A stretch of DNA of 57,113 bases, taken from S012-113 sp965368405. Its GTDB lineage: Bacteria; Bacteroidota; Bacteroidia; Cytophagales; Cyclobacteriaceae. A program made the translations under genes and the position numbers. Shown here in pieces: positions 8,886 through 17,952 of the stretch; within the stretch, counting starts at the first letter, position 1; each line of letters starts with the position of its first letter. Where the stretch lies: NCBI GenBank assembly GCA_965368405.1, contig CBDUMS010000008.1, positions 1-57,113 of the forward strand, in the 5' to 3' direction. The notes beneath the pieces are model-generated. The model was not told the origin of the DNA, made no database searches, and worked only from the letters and a program-made list of their open reading frames with translations.

Positions 8886-11711
8886 TTAAAGGGTTCGCTT
8901 GATTTCGCGTACCTCGTAAGATTCAACAATATCACCAACCTTCAGGTCATTAAAGCTCTTAATGCTTAAGCCACATTCGTAGCCATTTTTAACCTCCTGA
9001 ACATCTTCCTTAAATCTTTTCAGCTGACCAATTTCGCCGGTATAAACAACTATACCATCTCTAATAATTCGAATGTTATTAGCACGCTTGATAACACCAT
9101 CTGTTACCATACAACCGGCAACGGTGCCCACTTTAGAAATTTTGAAGATATCCCGGATCTCAACATTACCAACGATAACCTCTTCTTCTTCTGGAGCAAG
9201 CATGCCTTCCATAGCATCTTTAACATCGTTAATGGCATCGTAAATTACTGAGTAAAGTCTAATCTCTACATCTTCATTTTGTGCAAGTGTTTTAGCTCCT
9301 GCAGATGGTCTTACCTGGAAACCGATAATTACAGCATCTGAAGCAGTGGCGAGGAGTACATCAGACTCCGAAATTTGCCCTACCCCTTTATGAATAACAT
9401 TCACCTGAACTTCATTGGTCGATAATTTCAACAACGAATCGGAAAGTGCTTCAATAGAACCATCCACATCACCTTTTACGATAACATTAAGTTCCTGGAA
9501 GGATCCAATTGCCAGACGTCGGCCAATTTCATCAAGTGTAATATGTTTCTTAGTTCGAATACTTTGTTCACGGGTAAGTTGTTCGCGTTTATTCGCAACT
9601 TCACGAGCCTCGCGATCTGTATCCATAACATTAAAAGAATCCCCGGCTTGTGCAGCACCATCAAGTCCAAGCATAAGTACCGGTGTTGCTGGACCTGCTT
9701 GCTTGAGTTTTTCACCCTTATGGTTGAACATTGCTTTCACTTTACCATAATGTGTGCCTGCAACCATAACATCGCCTACGCGAAGTGTACCTGCCTGTAC
9801 CATTATTGTAGTGACATAGCCTCTACCTTTATCTAATTCAGATTCAATCACTGAACCAATAGCATTCTTGTTTGGGTTTGCCTTTAACTCAAGAAGCTCT
9901 GTTTCCAGAAGTACCTTCTCCAGCAATTCATCGATACCTTCTCCTGTTTTAGCAGAAACCTCCTGCGACTGATACTTTCCACCCCAGTCTTCGACCAGAA
10001 TATTAATTTTTGATAGCTCCTCTTTAATCTTATCGGCATTGGCATTTGGTCTATCAATCTTATTGATAGCAAATATCATTGGTACGCCAGCCACCTGTGC
10101 ATGGTTGATGGCCTCCTTAGTTTGAGGCATCACGCTATCATCTGCGGCAACTACAATAATTACAACATCGGTAATTTTTGCTCCACGAGCACGCATCGCT
10201 GTAAAAGCTTCGTGACCCGGAGTATCCAAGAAGGCGATTTTGTCGCCATTATCGGTAATTACGTCGTAAGCTCCAATGTGCTGTGTTATTCCTCCTGCTT
10301 CGCCTTCGGTAACTTTAGATTCGCGAATATAATCCAGTAGCGAAGTTTTACCGTGGTCAACATGACCCATTATTGTAACAATAGGCGCTCTAGATCTTAG
10401 ATCAGCCTCGTCGTCTACGGCCTCTTCTACGTGAAGCTCATCTTCTGCGCTGGCAAATTCTACATTAAAGCCAAATTCATCGGCAATTACCGTAATTGCT
10501 TCAGCATCCAAACGCTGATTAATAGATACGAACATACCCAAGTTCATACAGGTTGAGATCACATCATTAACAGACACATCCATTAATGAAGCTAAATCAC
10601 TTGCGGAAATAAATTCCTGAACTTTTAGGTTCTTAACATCTGCAAGATCCTGCTGCTCTTGCTCTTCTTTCGCCGAGGCTATTGCAGATCGTTTCTCTTT
10701 TCTATACTTGGCGCCAGCTCCTTTCTTGGTTCCACCGCTAAGTTTAGCCAATGTAGCTTTAATTTGCTCTTGTATTTCCTTATCGGTAGGTTCTTCTTTC
10801 TTTACTCTACGTCGCTGACGTTCCGACATTGGCCTTCCAGTAGGTCTGTCCTGCCGTTGGTTACCACCACGATCGCCCTGTGTTCCTATTCGCTTTCGAG
10901 GTCTCTTCTTCTTATCTTTTGATAGATCGGATGAAGCAACTGGTTTTGCTTTCTTTTCCGGCTTTTTAGGTAATTCTATTTTACCTACAACTTTAAGCCC
11001 TTTAAGCTTATCTGCTTTACCTTCGATTACATCTTCCTGTTCCTCCGTTGCCGGTGGAGCAACATCGGGAGTAGGTTCTGCTGGAGGAGTTTCTACAACG
11101 GGCTCTTCAGGTTCCTCTACTGCCTGTGGTTCTTCTTCTTCAACCGGTGGCTCGGGGTCGGGAGCAGGAGCAGGCTCTTCTTCAACAACAGTTTTCTTTT
11201 TAGGTTTTGTCTCAAGGTCAATCTTGCCGAGTACCTTAATACCCTTTAGCTTGTTTTTGTCCTCTTCTTCTGCGACCGGTTCGTCTTCTTTAGTCTCTTC
11301 CTTAGTCTCTTCCTTAGGTTCTTCTACCTTTGGTTCAGGATCAGGAGCCGTTTCTTTTTCCTCAGCCTTGGGCTCGGCTTCAGTTTCGGCTTCAATTTTA
11401 TCTGCAGATAAATTCGTAATAAGGATCTCTTCGTCCTCCGACCTTGGTTTAGGCAGAGGCTCCGCGTCTGGCTCTAGTGTTAGTTTTTCGCGATGTTGTA
11501 CCCCGATATGCAAGCTATCGGCCTCCTCCTTGTCCATAATGGAAGAAGCATATTCCTTAGCCAAAAGTGCATATTGGTCGCCTGAGATCTTAGTATTAGG
11601 ATTACGATCTATCTCTATGCCCTTCTCTGCGAGGAACTCTACGATGGTGTCTCTCCCAACGTTAAGCTTCCTTGCCACCTGGCTAAGTCTCATTGCTTTT
11701 TGATCAGACAT
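8886..11711 (-). CDS. infB: Translation initiation factor IF-2
   Basis: The 941-residue GTPase places fMet-tRNA on the 30S subunit and promotes subunit joining. Layout: an IF2_N domain (about 1-55), a long Glu/Pro/Lys-rich linker (about 75-330), a second IF2_N-like segment (about 365-420), the G domain, then domains II-IV. G1 is GHVDHGKT at about residue 449, G3 is DTPGHEAFT and G4 is NKID. The linker holds two copies of a KLKG-(I/L)-KV-x-GKI-(D/E)-L motif. The frame extends two codons to a TTG at 11717, but the ATG at 11711 (MSDQKAM) is the natural start. It follows nusA by 39 bp, consistent with one operon. Confidence 0.97.
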   Translation of the reverse strand: MSDQKAMRLSQVARKLNVGRDTIVEFLAEKGIEIDRNPNTKISGDQYALLAKEYASSIMDKEEADSLHIGVQHREKLTLEPDAEPLPKPRSEDEEILITNLSADKIEAETEAEPKAEEKETAPDPEPKVEEPKEETKEETKEDEPVAEEEDKNKLKGIKVLGKIDLETKPKKKTVVEEEPAPAPDPEPPVEEEEPQAVEEPEEPVVETPPAEPTPDVAPPATEEQEDVIEGKADKLKGLKVVGKIELPKKPEKKAKPVASSDLSKDKKKRPRKRIGTQGDRGGNQRQDRPTGRPMSERQRRRVKKEEPTDKEIQEQIKATLAKLSGGTKKGAGAKYRKEKRSAIASAKEEQEQQDLADVKNLKVQEFISASDLASLMDVSVNDVISTCMNLGMFVSINQRLDAEAITVIADEFGFNVEFASAEDELHVEEAVDDEADLRSRAPIVTIMGHVDHGKTSLLDYIRESKVTEGEAGGITQHIGAYDVITDNGDKIAFLDTPGHEAFTAMRARGAKITDVVIIVVAADDSVMPQTKEAINHAQVAGVPMIFAINKIDRPNANADKIKEELSKINILVEDWGGKYQSQEVSAKTGEGIDELLEKVLLETELLELKANPNKNAIGSVIESELDKGRGYVTTIMVQAGTLRVGDVMVAGTHYGKVKAMFNHKGEKLKQAGPATPVLMLGLDGAAQAGDSFNVMDTDREAREVANKREQLTREQSIRTKKHITLDEIGRRLAIGSFQELNVIVKGDVDGSIEALSDSLLKLSTNEVQVNVIHKGVGQISESDVLLATASDAVIIGFQVRPSAGAKTLAQNEDVEIRLYSVIYDAINDVKDAMEGMLAPEEEEVIVGNVEIRDIFKISKVGTVAGCMVTDGVIKRANNIRIIRDGIVVYTGEIGQLKRFKEDVQEVKNGYECGLSIKSFNDLKVGDIVESYEVREIKRTL

Positions 11712-11750
11712 ACTCAAATATCCTTTATTTAATGTTTATAAAAAAATTGA

Positions 11751-12992
11751 CTACTCGAACTCCTGACCTAGTATTTTGAAGATTTCCATAATCGTTTCTT
11801 CTTCAAGGTCAGTACGTTTAGCCAAATCTTCAGCAGAAAGTAGCAGTACACTTTTTGCTGTATCAAGCCCAACTCTCTTCAGTTCGTCAATTATCCAGCT
11901 ATCAATTTCATCTCCAAATTCATCCAAATCAACATCCTCTTCGTCAAAGTCACCTAGTTCTCTGAAGACATCAATTTCAAGACCAATCAGCTTGCTAGCT
12001 AGTTTAATATTTTGCCCACCCTTACCAATAGCGAGAGAAACCTGATCTGGTTTAAGATAAACCGATACTCTACCTTCTTCTTCGTTAACTGTAAGACTGG
12101 TAATTTTTGCAGGACTCAAGGCCCTTGCAATATATAAATCCATATTATCAGTAAAATTGATAACATCGATGTTTTCGTTTTGTAATTCCCGTACAATACT
12201 GTGAATTCTTGAACCTTTCATTCCAACACAGGCACCAACAGGGTCTATTCTGTCGTCGTATGACTCTACGGCTACCTTGGCTCTTTCTCCTGGCTCACGT
12301 ACTACCTTTTTAATAGTAATCAACCCATCATAGACTTCCGGCACTTCGTTTTCGAACAGTCTTTCAAGGAAAACGGGCGAGGTTCGCGACAAAATAATCT
12401 TAGGCGATCCATTGACCAGGTCTACCCGAGCAACAACGGCTCGTACAGACTCTCCCTTTCTAAAGCGGTCTTTTGGTATTTGCTCCGACTTAGGAATAAC
12501 AATTTCATTTCCTTCGCCATCAACTAATAGCACTTCTCTAGAAAGCACCTGATAAACTTCAGCGTTTATGATTTCTCCAATGAGGTCTTTGTATTTCTCA
12601 TAGATAATATCACGCTCGAGATCTTTCACCCTTTGGATAAGGGTATGGCGAGCGGTCATTACAGCTCTTCTACCAAAATCAAGAAGTTTAACTTCCTCAG
12701 ATACCTCTTCACCAATTTCAAAATCCTCTTCGATTTTTCGTGCGTCAGTCAGGCTTATCTTATCATGATCCCAGATGTCTTCTGAGTTGTCATCAACAAT
12801 TTCTCTAAATCGCCAGATTTCAAGGTCACCTTTGTCGGCATTAATAATAATATCAAAATTATCATCATGCTCGTACTTCCTGCGAATCATTGTTCTGAAC
12901 ACCTCTTCAAGAATGGCGATCATAGTAGGCCTGTCAATGTTCTTCGATTGTGCAAAATCTGCAAACGATTCAATTAAATTTCCACTATCCAT
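11751..12992 (-). CDS. nusA: Transcription termination/antitermination factor NusA
   Basis: A 413-residue RNA polymerase-associated factor that modulates pausing, termination and antitermination. The N-terminal polymerase-binding domain (about 1-125) is followed by an S1 domain (about 130-200). Two KH domains follow (about 225-350), including the conserved SYDDRIDPVGACVGMKGSRI segment and VSLAIGKGGQNIKLA. A short acidic C-terminal helical region follows (about 355-413) rather than the duplicated acidic repeats of E. coli, as is usual in Bacteroidota. It starts 8 bp after rimP, and infB comes next: the classic ribosome-maturation, elongation and initiation operon. Confidence 0.97.
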   Translation of the reverse strand: MDSGNLIESFADFAQSKNIDRPTMIAILEEVFRTMIRRKYEHDDNFDIIINADKGDLEIWRFREIVDDNSEDIWDHDKISLTDARKIEEDFEIGEEVSEEVKLLDFGRRAVMTARHTLIQRVKDLERDIIYEKYKDLIGEIINAEVYQVLSREVLLVDGEGNEIVIPKSEQIPKDRFRKGESVRAVVARVDLVNGSPKIILSRTSPVFLERLFENEVPEVYDGLITIKKVVREPGERAKVAVESYDDRIDPVGACVGMKGSRIHSIVRELQNENIDVINFTDNMDLYIARALSPAKITSLTVNEEEGRVSVYLKPDQVSLAIGKGGQNIKLASKLIGLEIDVFRELGDFDEEDVDLDEFGDEIDSWIIDELKRVGLDTAKSVLLLSAEDLAKRTDLEEETIMEIFKILGQEFE

Positions 12993-13000
12993 TATCTACA

Positions 13001-13468
13001 CTATTTAAAAGAAACCTGTACCATCGATTTTTGGATATTATCGAATAGCACACTGTTGGTTTCGGTTGTTAGTTTTTTATTAACCTTTGTTTTTTGTTCT
13101 ATTACAATTTTCTCGTCGTCAGCTTCAAGCAATTTGCCTAAAAGTTCATTGCCGTCGCTTGTTGTGAGCTTTAGCATTCTTCCTATTCGGGATTTATACT
13201 GTCGTTTGAGGGTAAGCGGATGATCGATCCCTGTCGACGATACCTCCAAAATATACTTTCCTGGAAAAGGATCGTCTATCTCCAATTCCGAGGCCATCTT
13301 CCTACTTACCTGAGCGCATGAATCGATATTGATACCTGAATCACCATCAAGCAATACAATTACCTTTCGGTTTTCATCGGTACCTTTCAGTACGATATCA
13401 ACCAAGTAATGGTCTTCCGAAACAAGGTTTCGATTAACAAGTTCCTCAAGCTTTTTCTTAAGCTCCAT
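13001..13468 (-). CDS. rimP: Ribosome maturation factor RimP
   Basis: A 155-residue protein needed for 30S subunit maturation. It shows the RimP signatures VVLDGDSGINIDSCAQVSR-like strand-helix (about residues 38-58), the DPFPGKYILEVSSTGIDHPL motif (about 66-86) and a C-terminal Sm-like barrel. It is the first gene of the rimP-nusA-infB operon. The leader carries a perfect 8-bp hairpin followed by a T-rich run just before the start, and a candidate promoter lies further upstream, so expression of the whole operon may be set here. Confidence 0.94.
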   Translation of the reverse strand: MELKKKLEELVNRNLVSEDHYLVDIVLKGTDENRKVIVLLDGDSGINIDSCAQVSRKMASELEIDDPFPGKYILEVSSTGIDHPLTLKRQYKSRIGRMLKLTTSDGNELLGKLLEADDEKIVIEQKTKVNKKLTTETNSVLFDNIQKSMVQVSFK

Positions 13469-13483
13469 TTTTATACAATAAAA

Positions 13484-13503
13484 GAGGGGACTAGTGTCCC
13501 CTC
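13484..13503 (-). promoter_or_regulatory. Terminator-like hairpin in the rimP operon leader
   Basis: The arms GAGGGGAC and GTCCCCTC pair perfectly over 8 bp with a 4-nt loop. In the direction of rimP transcription the right arm is followed at once by TTTTATT, and the rimP ATG lies 16 nt after the hairpin. This has the form of an intrinsic terminator or attenuator placed between promoter and first gene. On the other strand no T-run follows, so it does not act for the rightward gene. Function is inferred. Confidence 0.6.
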
Positions 13504-13528
13504 GTATTGAAGATCGTTATTTTCCGTG

Positions 13529-13559
13529 CAAAAATATGCCTATTTATTGAAGAAAGCAA
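13529..13559 (-). promoter_or_regulatory. Candidate promoter of rimP-nusA-infB
   Basis: On the minus strand a -7 element TATTTTTG (13536-13529) fits the Bacteroidota TAnnTTTG consensus. A TTG at 13559-13557 lies 20 nt upstream as the -33 element. The transcription start would fall near 13522, leaving a leader of about 54 nt that contains the hairpin. Confidence 0.5.
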
Positions 13560-13638
13560 CATCCTGATGAATATGTACTGGTCAAATGGAATTATAAGAA
13601 GAAATAAAAGATGATGTACAATAAATAAAATAAGACAT

Positions 13639-13646
13639 TAGTTTTG
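13639..13646 (+). promoter_or_regulatory. Candidate -7 element for cysS, almost touching the start codon
   Basis: TAGTTTTG matches TAnnTTTG exactly and ends 4 nt before the cysS ATG, which would give a leaderless or near-leaderless transcript. No convincing TTG is seen about 19 nt upstream, so the call is weak. Confidence 0.3.
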
Positions 13647-13650
13647 CAGA

Positions 13651-15138
13651 ATGCTTGACAAACTCAGAGTTTACAACAGCTTATCAGGAAAGAAAGAGGT
13701 GTTTGAGGCCCTTAATCCTCCCTATCTTGGGATGTACGTTTGTGGTCCTACTGTTTATAGTGATGTCCATTTAGGAAATGTGCGCACATTCTTAAGCTTC
13801 GATGTAATTTATCGGTATTTACAATACTTGGGCTACAAAGTACGATACGTGCGGAATATAACCGATGTAGGACATCTTGAGAACGATGCCGATGAAGGTG
13901 AGGATAAGATTAGCAAAAAAGCACGATTGGAAAATGTCGAGCCGATGGAAATTGTACAGCGCTACACCAATGATTTTCATAAGGTCCTCGATAAGTTCAA
14001 CTTAATACCGCCCAATATCGAGCCTTCTGCCACGGGCCATATTGTAGAGCAGATTGAAATGATTCAAGTATTACTCGACAAAGGACTAGCGTATGAAGTG
14101 AATGGCTCGGTATACTTCGATGTAACCAAGTATAATAAAGACCATAACTACGGCAAGCTATCGAAGCGTAATATTGAAGAAATGATGGAAAGTGGCCGCG
14201 AGTTGAGTAGCCAGGACGAAAAGCGAAATGCTATCGATTTTGCACTATGGAAAAAAGCATCACCAGAACATATTATGCGCTGGTCATCGCCTTGGAGCAA
14301 GGGTTTCCCGGGGTGGCATTTAGAGTGCTCTGTAATGGGCACAAAATATTTAGGGGAGACCTTTGATATCCATGGAGGGGGTCTTGATTTAAAGTTTCCC
14401 CATCACGAGTGTGAAATTGCCCAGTCGGTGGGCGCCTATGGCCAAGACCCTGTACGTTACTGGTTACATAGCAACATGCTTACGGTAAACGGCCAGAAAA
14501 TGAGTAAGTCGCTCGGAAACTCGTTCTTACCCTATGAACTTTTCGCCGGCTCACATGAATTGCTTGCGGAGCCGTACTCTCCAATGACGGTTAAGTTTTT
14601 TATGCTCCAGTCGCATTATTCGAGCACACTAGATTTCTCTAATGAAGCGCTACAAGCAGCACGAAAAGGCTACAAAAAATTAATCAATGGATTACGATTA
14701 GTTAAAGACATGGAGTTCGCGATTGATGATGGCTCTTTTAACGAACAAGTGGTGGCTCAGATCGAAAAAATCATTGGTAACTGTCATTCTGCGATGAACG
14801 ATGATTTTAATACAGCATTAACTATTGGACAATTGTTCAATCTGCTTAAGAAAATTAACTCCCTGCAAACCGGTGGCTTGAAATACGGGGAAATTGGCGA
14901 GGAGCTTTTTTCTAAAGTAAAAGAGACCTATATCGACTTTGTAGAAAAGGTACTTGGTTTAAGAGAAGAAGATCCGGCAGACCTAAAGAATATGGTTAAC
15001 GCCCTTATGGAAGTCTACAAAAACGCTAAATTCCGTAAAGACTTTGAGAAAGTTGATGAAATTAGGGCAGTCCTCAAAGAGAGTGGCATCATCGTTAAAG
15101 ACATGAAGACCAAAATAGACTGGGCTTATGAAGAATAG
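13651..15138 (+). CDS. cysS: Cysteinyl-tRNA synthetase
   Basis: A 495-residue class I aminoacyl-tRNA synthetase that charges tRNA-Cys. The N-terminus has the zinc/HIGH region YVCGPTVYSDVHLGN (about residues 28-43). The second conserved block, GWHLECSVM, and the HGGGLDLKFPHHECEIAQS block carry the further zinc ligands (Cys, His, Glu). The KMSKS loop is present as KMSKSLGNS at about residue 282. The C-terminal helical anticodon region is of normal length. It is divergent from rimP and overlaps the next start by 11 bp. Confidence 0.97.
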   Translation: MLDKLRVYNSLSGKKEVFEALNPPYLGMYVCGPTVYSDVHLGNVRTFLSFDVIYRYLQYLGYKVRYVRNITDVGHLENDADEGEDKISKKARLENVEPMEIVQRYTNDFHKVLDKFNLIPPNIEPSATGHIVEQIEMIQVLLDKGLAYEVNGSVYFDVTKYNKDHNYGKLSKRNIEEMMESGRELSSQDEKRNAIDFALWKKASPEHIMRWSSPWSKGFPGWHLECSVMGTKYLGETFDIHGGGLDLKFPHHECEIAQSVGAYGQDPVRYWLHSNMLTVNGQKMSKSLGNSFLPYELFAGSHELLAEPYSPMTVKFFMLQSHYSSTLDFSNEALQAARKGYKKLINGLRLVKDMEFAIDDGSFNEQVVAQIEKIIGNCHSAMNDDFNTALTIGQLFNLLKKINSLQTGGLKYGEIGEELFSKVKETYIDFVEKVLGLREEDPADLKNMVNALMEVYKNAKFRKDFEKVDEIRAVLKESGIIVKDMKTKIDWAYEE

Positions 15139-16102
15139 TAGATGGCATAGCTTCTCAATTGGTATTGTTACTTTGGTTCTAATCTTGGCTGGCTGTAATA
15201 AAACTTCAGCACCTGTTAATGACCAACCGAAGCGCATTGTTGAGGTTCCATCGTTCAACGCCGACTCTGCTTATTATTTCGTTCAAGATCAGGTGAATTT
15301 TGGGCCACGAATACCAAATACGGCCCAACATCGAGAGGCCGGCGATCGTATAATCGAACTCCTGGAACAATATGGAGCCACGGTTTCTGTACAAGCATTC
15401 GAAGCCACAACCTACGACAATGTTCGTCTCTCACTTCGCAATATCATGGGATCTATTAACCCACAAGCCAAGAAACGGATCTTACTTGCAACCCATTGGG
15501 ATACCCGGCCATGGGCATCGAAGGATGAGGAAAATAATGATGCCAGGTTCGACGGTGCCAACGATGGTGCTAGCGGAGTAGGTGTGCTACTGGAAATTGC
15601 TCGTATAATTCAGGCCTCTAAATCTCCTGATGTGGGAGTAGACCTTCTGTTTTTTGACGGCGAAGATTGGGGTGAGGAAAACGGGGGCAGTCCGGATTCA
15701 TGGTGTTTAGGATCGCAATACTGGGCGAAGAACAAAGGGAGCTATGCAGCATATTATGGCATATTGCTTGATATGGTAGGCGGTAAAGATGCAAGATTCC
15801 CGTATGAGGGCTATTCGAGACAATTTGCAAATAAAATACTAAAAGATGTGTGGCAGACGGCAGCGGATATCGGTTACGGGCAATACTTTGTTCCCAGGAA
15901 AGAAGCACAAATCACCGATGATCATTATTATGTAAATACTGTCGCGAAAATTCCCATGATCGATATTTTACACTGGGAGCCTGGGTCGGGGTATTTTGGC
16001 GACTGGCACCATACCACCAGCGACAATATGGACATAATCGATAAAAACACCTTGAAAGCTGTAGGGCAGACTGTGCTCCATGTGGTTTATTACGAGGAAT
16101 AA
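15128..16102 (+). CDS. M28-fold lipoprotein, probably type II glutaminyl-peptide cyclotransferase
   Basis: This 324-residue protein has a lipoprotein signal with Cys23 in LAGC. The fold is the M28 zinc hydrolase fold. The zinc and catalytic positions of animal-type glutaminyl cyclase line up: Asp146 (in GANDGASGV), Glu179-Asp180 (in FDGEDWGE), Asp215 (in LLDMVGG), Asp263/264 (in TDDH), and His295 in a WHHTTSDN motif like the WHTMDDN of human QC. Such enzymes turn N-terminal Gln into pyroglutamate, and Bacteroidota have membrane-anchored versions such as that of Porphyromonas gingivalis. An aminopeptidase role cannot be fully excluded. It overlaps cysS by 11 bp. Confidence 0.8.
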   Translation: MKNSRWHSFSIGIVTLVLILAGCNKTSAPVNDQPKRIVEVPSFNADSAYYFVQDQVNFGPRIPNTAQHREAGDRIIELLEQYGATVSVQAFEATTYDNVRLSLRNIMGSINPQAKKRILLATHWDTRPWASKDEENNDARFDGANDGASGVGVLLEIARIIQASKSPDVGVDLLFFDGEDWGEENGGSPDSWCLGSQYWAKNKGSYAAYYGILLDMVGGKDARFPYEGYSRQFANKILKDVWQTAADIGYGQYFVPRKEAQITDDHYYVNTVAKIPMIDILHWEPGSGYFGDWHHTTSDNMDIIDKNTLKAVGQTVLHVVYYEE

Positions 16103-16156
16103 TCGATTTCGCTTTAATTAGACTAAAATTTCCTTTGCCAATTATTTCAACGACTA

Positions 16157-16187
16157 TTGGGCGGGTTTTGGTTTCTGATTACCTTTA
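16157..16187 (+). promoter_or_regulatory. Candidate promoter for ggt
   Basis: TTG at 16157-16159 and TACCTTTA at 16180-16187 are spaced by 20 nt. The -7 element has one mismatch to TAnnTTTG. The leader to the ggt ATG would be about 45 nt. Confidence 0.35.
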
Positions 16188-16236
16188 GCATTCGGGTAAA
16201 GAGCCCGGTTTTAAAAATACGTTAATCAAAACATCA

Positions 16237-17952
16237 ATGAGACTCTCTGTAAACGCCCTAATGCTGGGAATTGTGGCAATTTTATTTAGTACAGCCAACT
16301 CTTTAGGTCAGACCACGGCACGAAATGGAATGGTTGTTTCTGCTAATAAAATTGCTTCTGAAGTAGGCACAAATGTTCTTAAAAAAGGTGGCAATGTAAT
16401 AGATGCTACGGTAGCAACAGCTTTTGCCCTTGCCGTTGTGCATCCAACAGCAGGCAATATTGGTGGTGGCGGGTTTATCGTTTTCATGAAGGAGGGAGGC
16501 GATGTTACTACGTTCGATTTTCGAGAAAAAGCGCCTTTAGCAGCAAGTGCCGACATGTATTTAGATGATAACGGAGATCTAATGCGTGATAAAAACCTTT
16601 CCGGACGCGAGTCTTCGGTTAATCATATTGGGCTAAAGTCTGTTGGAGTACCAGGCACTGTTGCTGGCCTCTACCAGGCACATCAGAAATACGGTAAGTT
16701 ATCTTGGGGGGAGCTTGTTCAGCCCGCAATTGATTTAGCAACTAACGGATTCCCGATGACTTGGAGTCTATATTCCAGAGGGCAATATTTTAAAGAAAAC
16801 TCACCCATTGAATTTTTACAAAACTTTTTTAATAACGAAGCTGATGAAGTTACAGCGTTTGGAGAGAACTGGAAACAGCCTGCACTGGCAAGCACATTAA
16901 AGGAGATTCAAGCTAATGGCCACGACGGTTTTTACAAGGGTAAGGTTGCCAAGGCTATCGCAAAATATATGAAAGAAAATGACGGTATTATCACGACAAA
17001 AGATCTTGCCAAATACCAGGCGGTTGAGCGTGAGCCCGTTTCTACAACGTATAAAGATTTTACCATTTATTCGATGCCTCCACCAAGCTCCGGGGGTGTT
17101 GCTCTAATCGAAATGATGAATATCTTGGAACAAGCCAATATGGAAGAGGTCGATTTTAATTCGGCAAACTATGTCCATCTTGTCGCTGAGGTTATGCGTA
17201 GGGCATTTGCCGATAGAGCAGAACACTTAGGTGATCCTGACTTTAATCCTGAAATGCCCGTCGATAAGTTAACCTCAAAAGAGTTTGCTAAGATGCGCTT
17301 TGCAAATTTAGACATGAACAAAGCATCAGAAAGTGACTCTTCGCGTTTTGGGCAACTTTACGATGGTACGAGCACAACTCATTTTTCCATAATGGATAAG
17401 GATGGCAACGCAGTTTCGATGACCTATACCTTGGAGCACGGTTATGGTTCCGGCATGGGATCGCCAGAATTAGGATTTCTCTTTAATAATGAAATGGGGG
17501 ATTTCAATGCAGTACCAGGAACCACAAATTCCTATGGGCTCATAGGTTCTAACCCCAACGTAATCCAGCCCGAAAAAAGGATGCTTTCAAGTATGACTCC
17601 AACCATAGTTGCCAAAGATGGAAGGCCATATCTGGCCATTGGTAGCCCAGGTGGCAGAACCATAATCAATACTGTTTTTCAAACCGTACTCGGTGTTGTG
17701 GAATATGATATGCGGGTTGACCGAGCCATTGAGGCTATGAAAATCCACCACCAGTGGCTTCCAGATCGTATTGTGTACGAAAGAGACCTGCTCTCACCGG
17801 ACACTAGAGCCATATTAGAGAAAATGGGGCATAGAATGGTGCCAAGAGGAGGCCTGGGCGCACTAATGGGTATTCAATGGGATTCCGAAAATAAGGTGTT
17901 GCGGGGCGCTGCAGATTCTTCCAGACCGGATGGGGCTGCCGTAGGATATTAA
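16237..17952 (+). CDS. ggt: Gamma-glutamyltransferase
   Basis: A 571-residue periplasmic enzyme that hydrolyses or transfers the gamma-glutamyl group of glutathione and related peptides. A signal peptide (1-24) ends before Gln25. As in the family, the precursor should cut itself at the nucleophile Thr380 in GTSTTHFS (matching the TTHYS start of the E. coli small subunit), giving large and small subunits. The substrate loop PPPSSGG (about 281-287), the NNEMGDF segment and the GSPGG oxyanion region are all present. It ends in a 4-bp tail-to-tail overlap with gldD. Confidence 0.95.
   Translation: MRLSVNALMLGIVAILFSTANSLGQTTARNGMVVSANKIASEVGTNVLKKGGNVIDATVATAFALAVVHPTAGNIGGGGFIVFMKEGGDVTTFDFREKAPLAASADMYLDDNGDLMRDKNLSGRESSVNHIGLKSVGVPGTVAGLYQAHQKYGKLSWGELVQPAIDLATNGFPMTWSLYSRGQYFKENSPIEFLQNFFNNEADEVTAFGENWKQPALASTLKEIQANGHDGFYKGKVAKAIAKYMKENDGIITTKDLAKYQAVEREPVSTTYKDFTIYSMPPPSSGGVALIEMMNILEQANMEEVDFNSANYVHLVAEVMRRAFADRAEHLGDPDFNPEMPVDKLTSKEFAKMRFANLDMNKASESDSSRFGQLYDGTSTTHFSIMDKDGNAVSMTYTLEHGYGSGMGSPELGFLFNNEMGDFNAVPGTTNSYGLIGSNPNVIQPEKRMLSSMTPTIVAKDGRPYLAIGSPGGRTIINTVFQTVLGVVEYDMRVDRAIEAMKIHHQWLPDRIVYERDLLSPDTRAILEKMGHRMVPRGGLGALMGIQWDSENKVLRGAADSSRPDGAAVGY

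Noticed and set aside
11224..11703. A 159-codon Ser-rich frame on the plus strand
   Set aside because: It is the antisense of the Glu/Pro-rich linker of infB; Glu codons read as Ser/Leu on the other strand.
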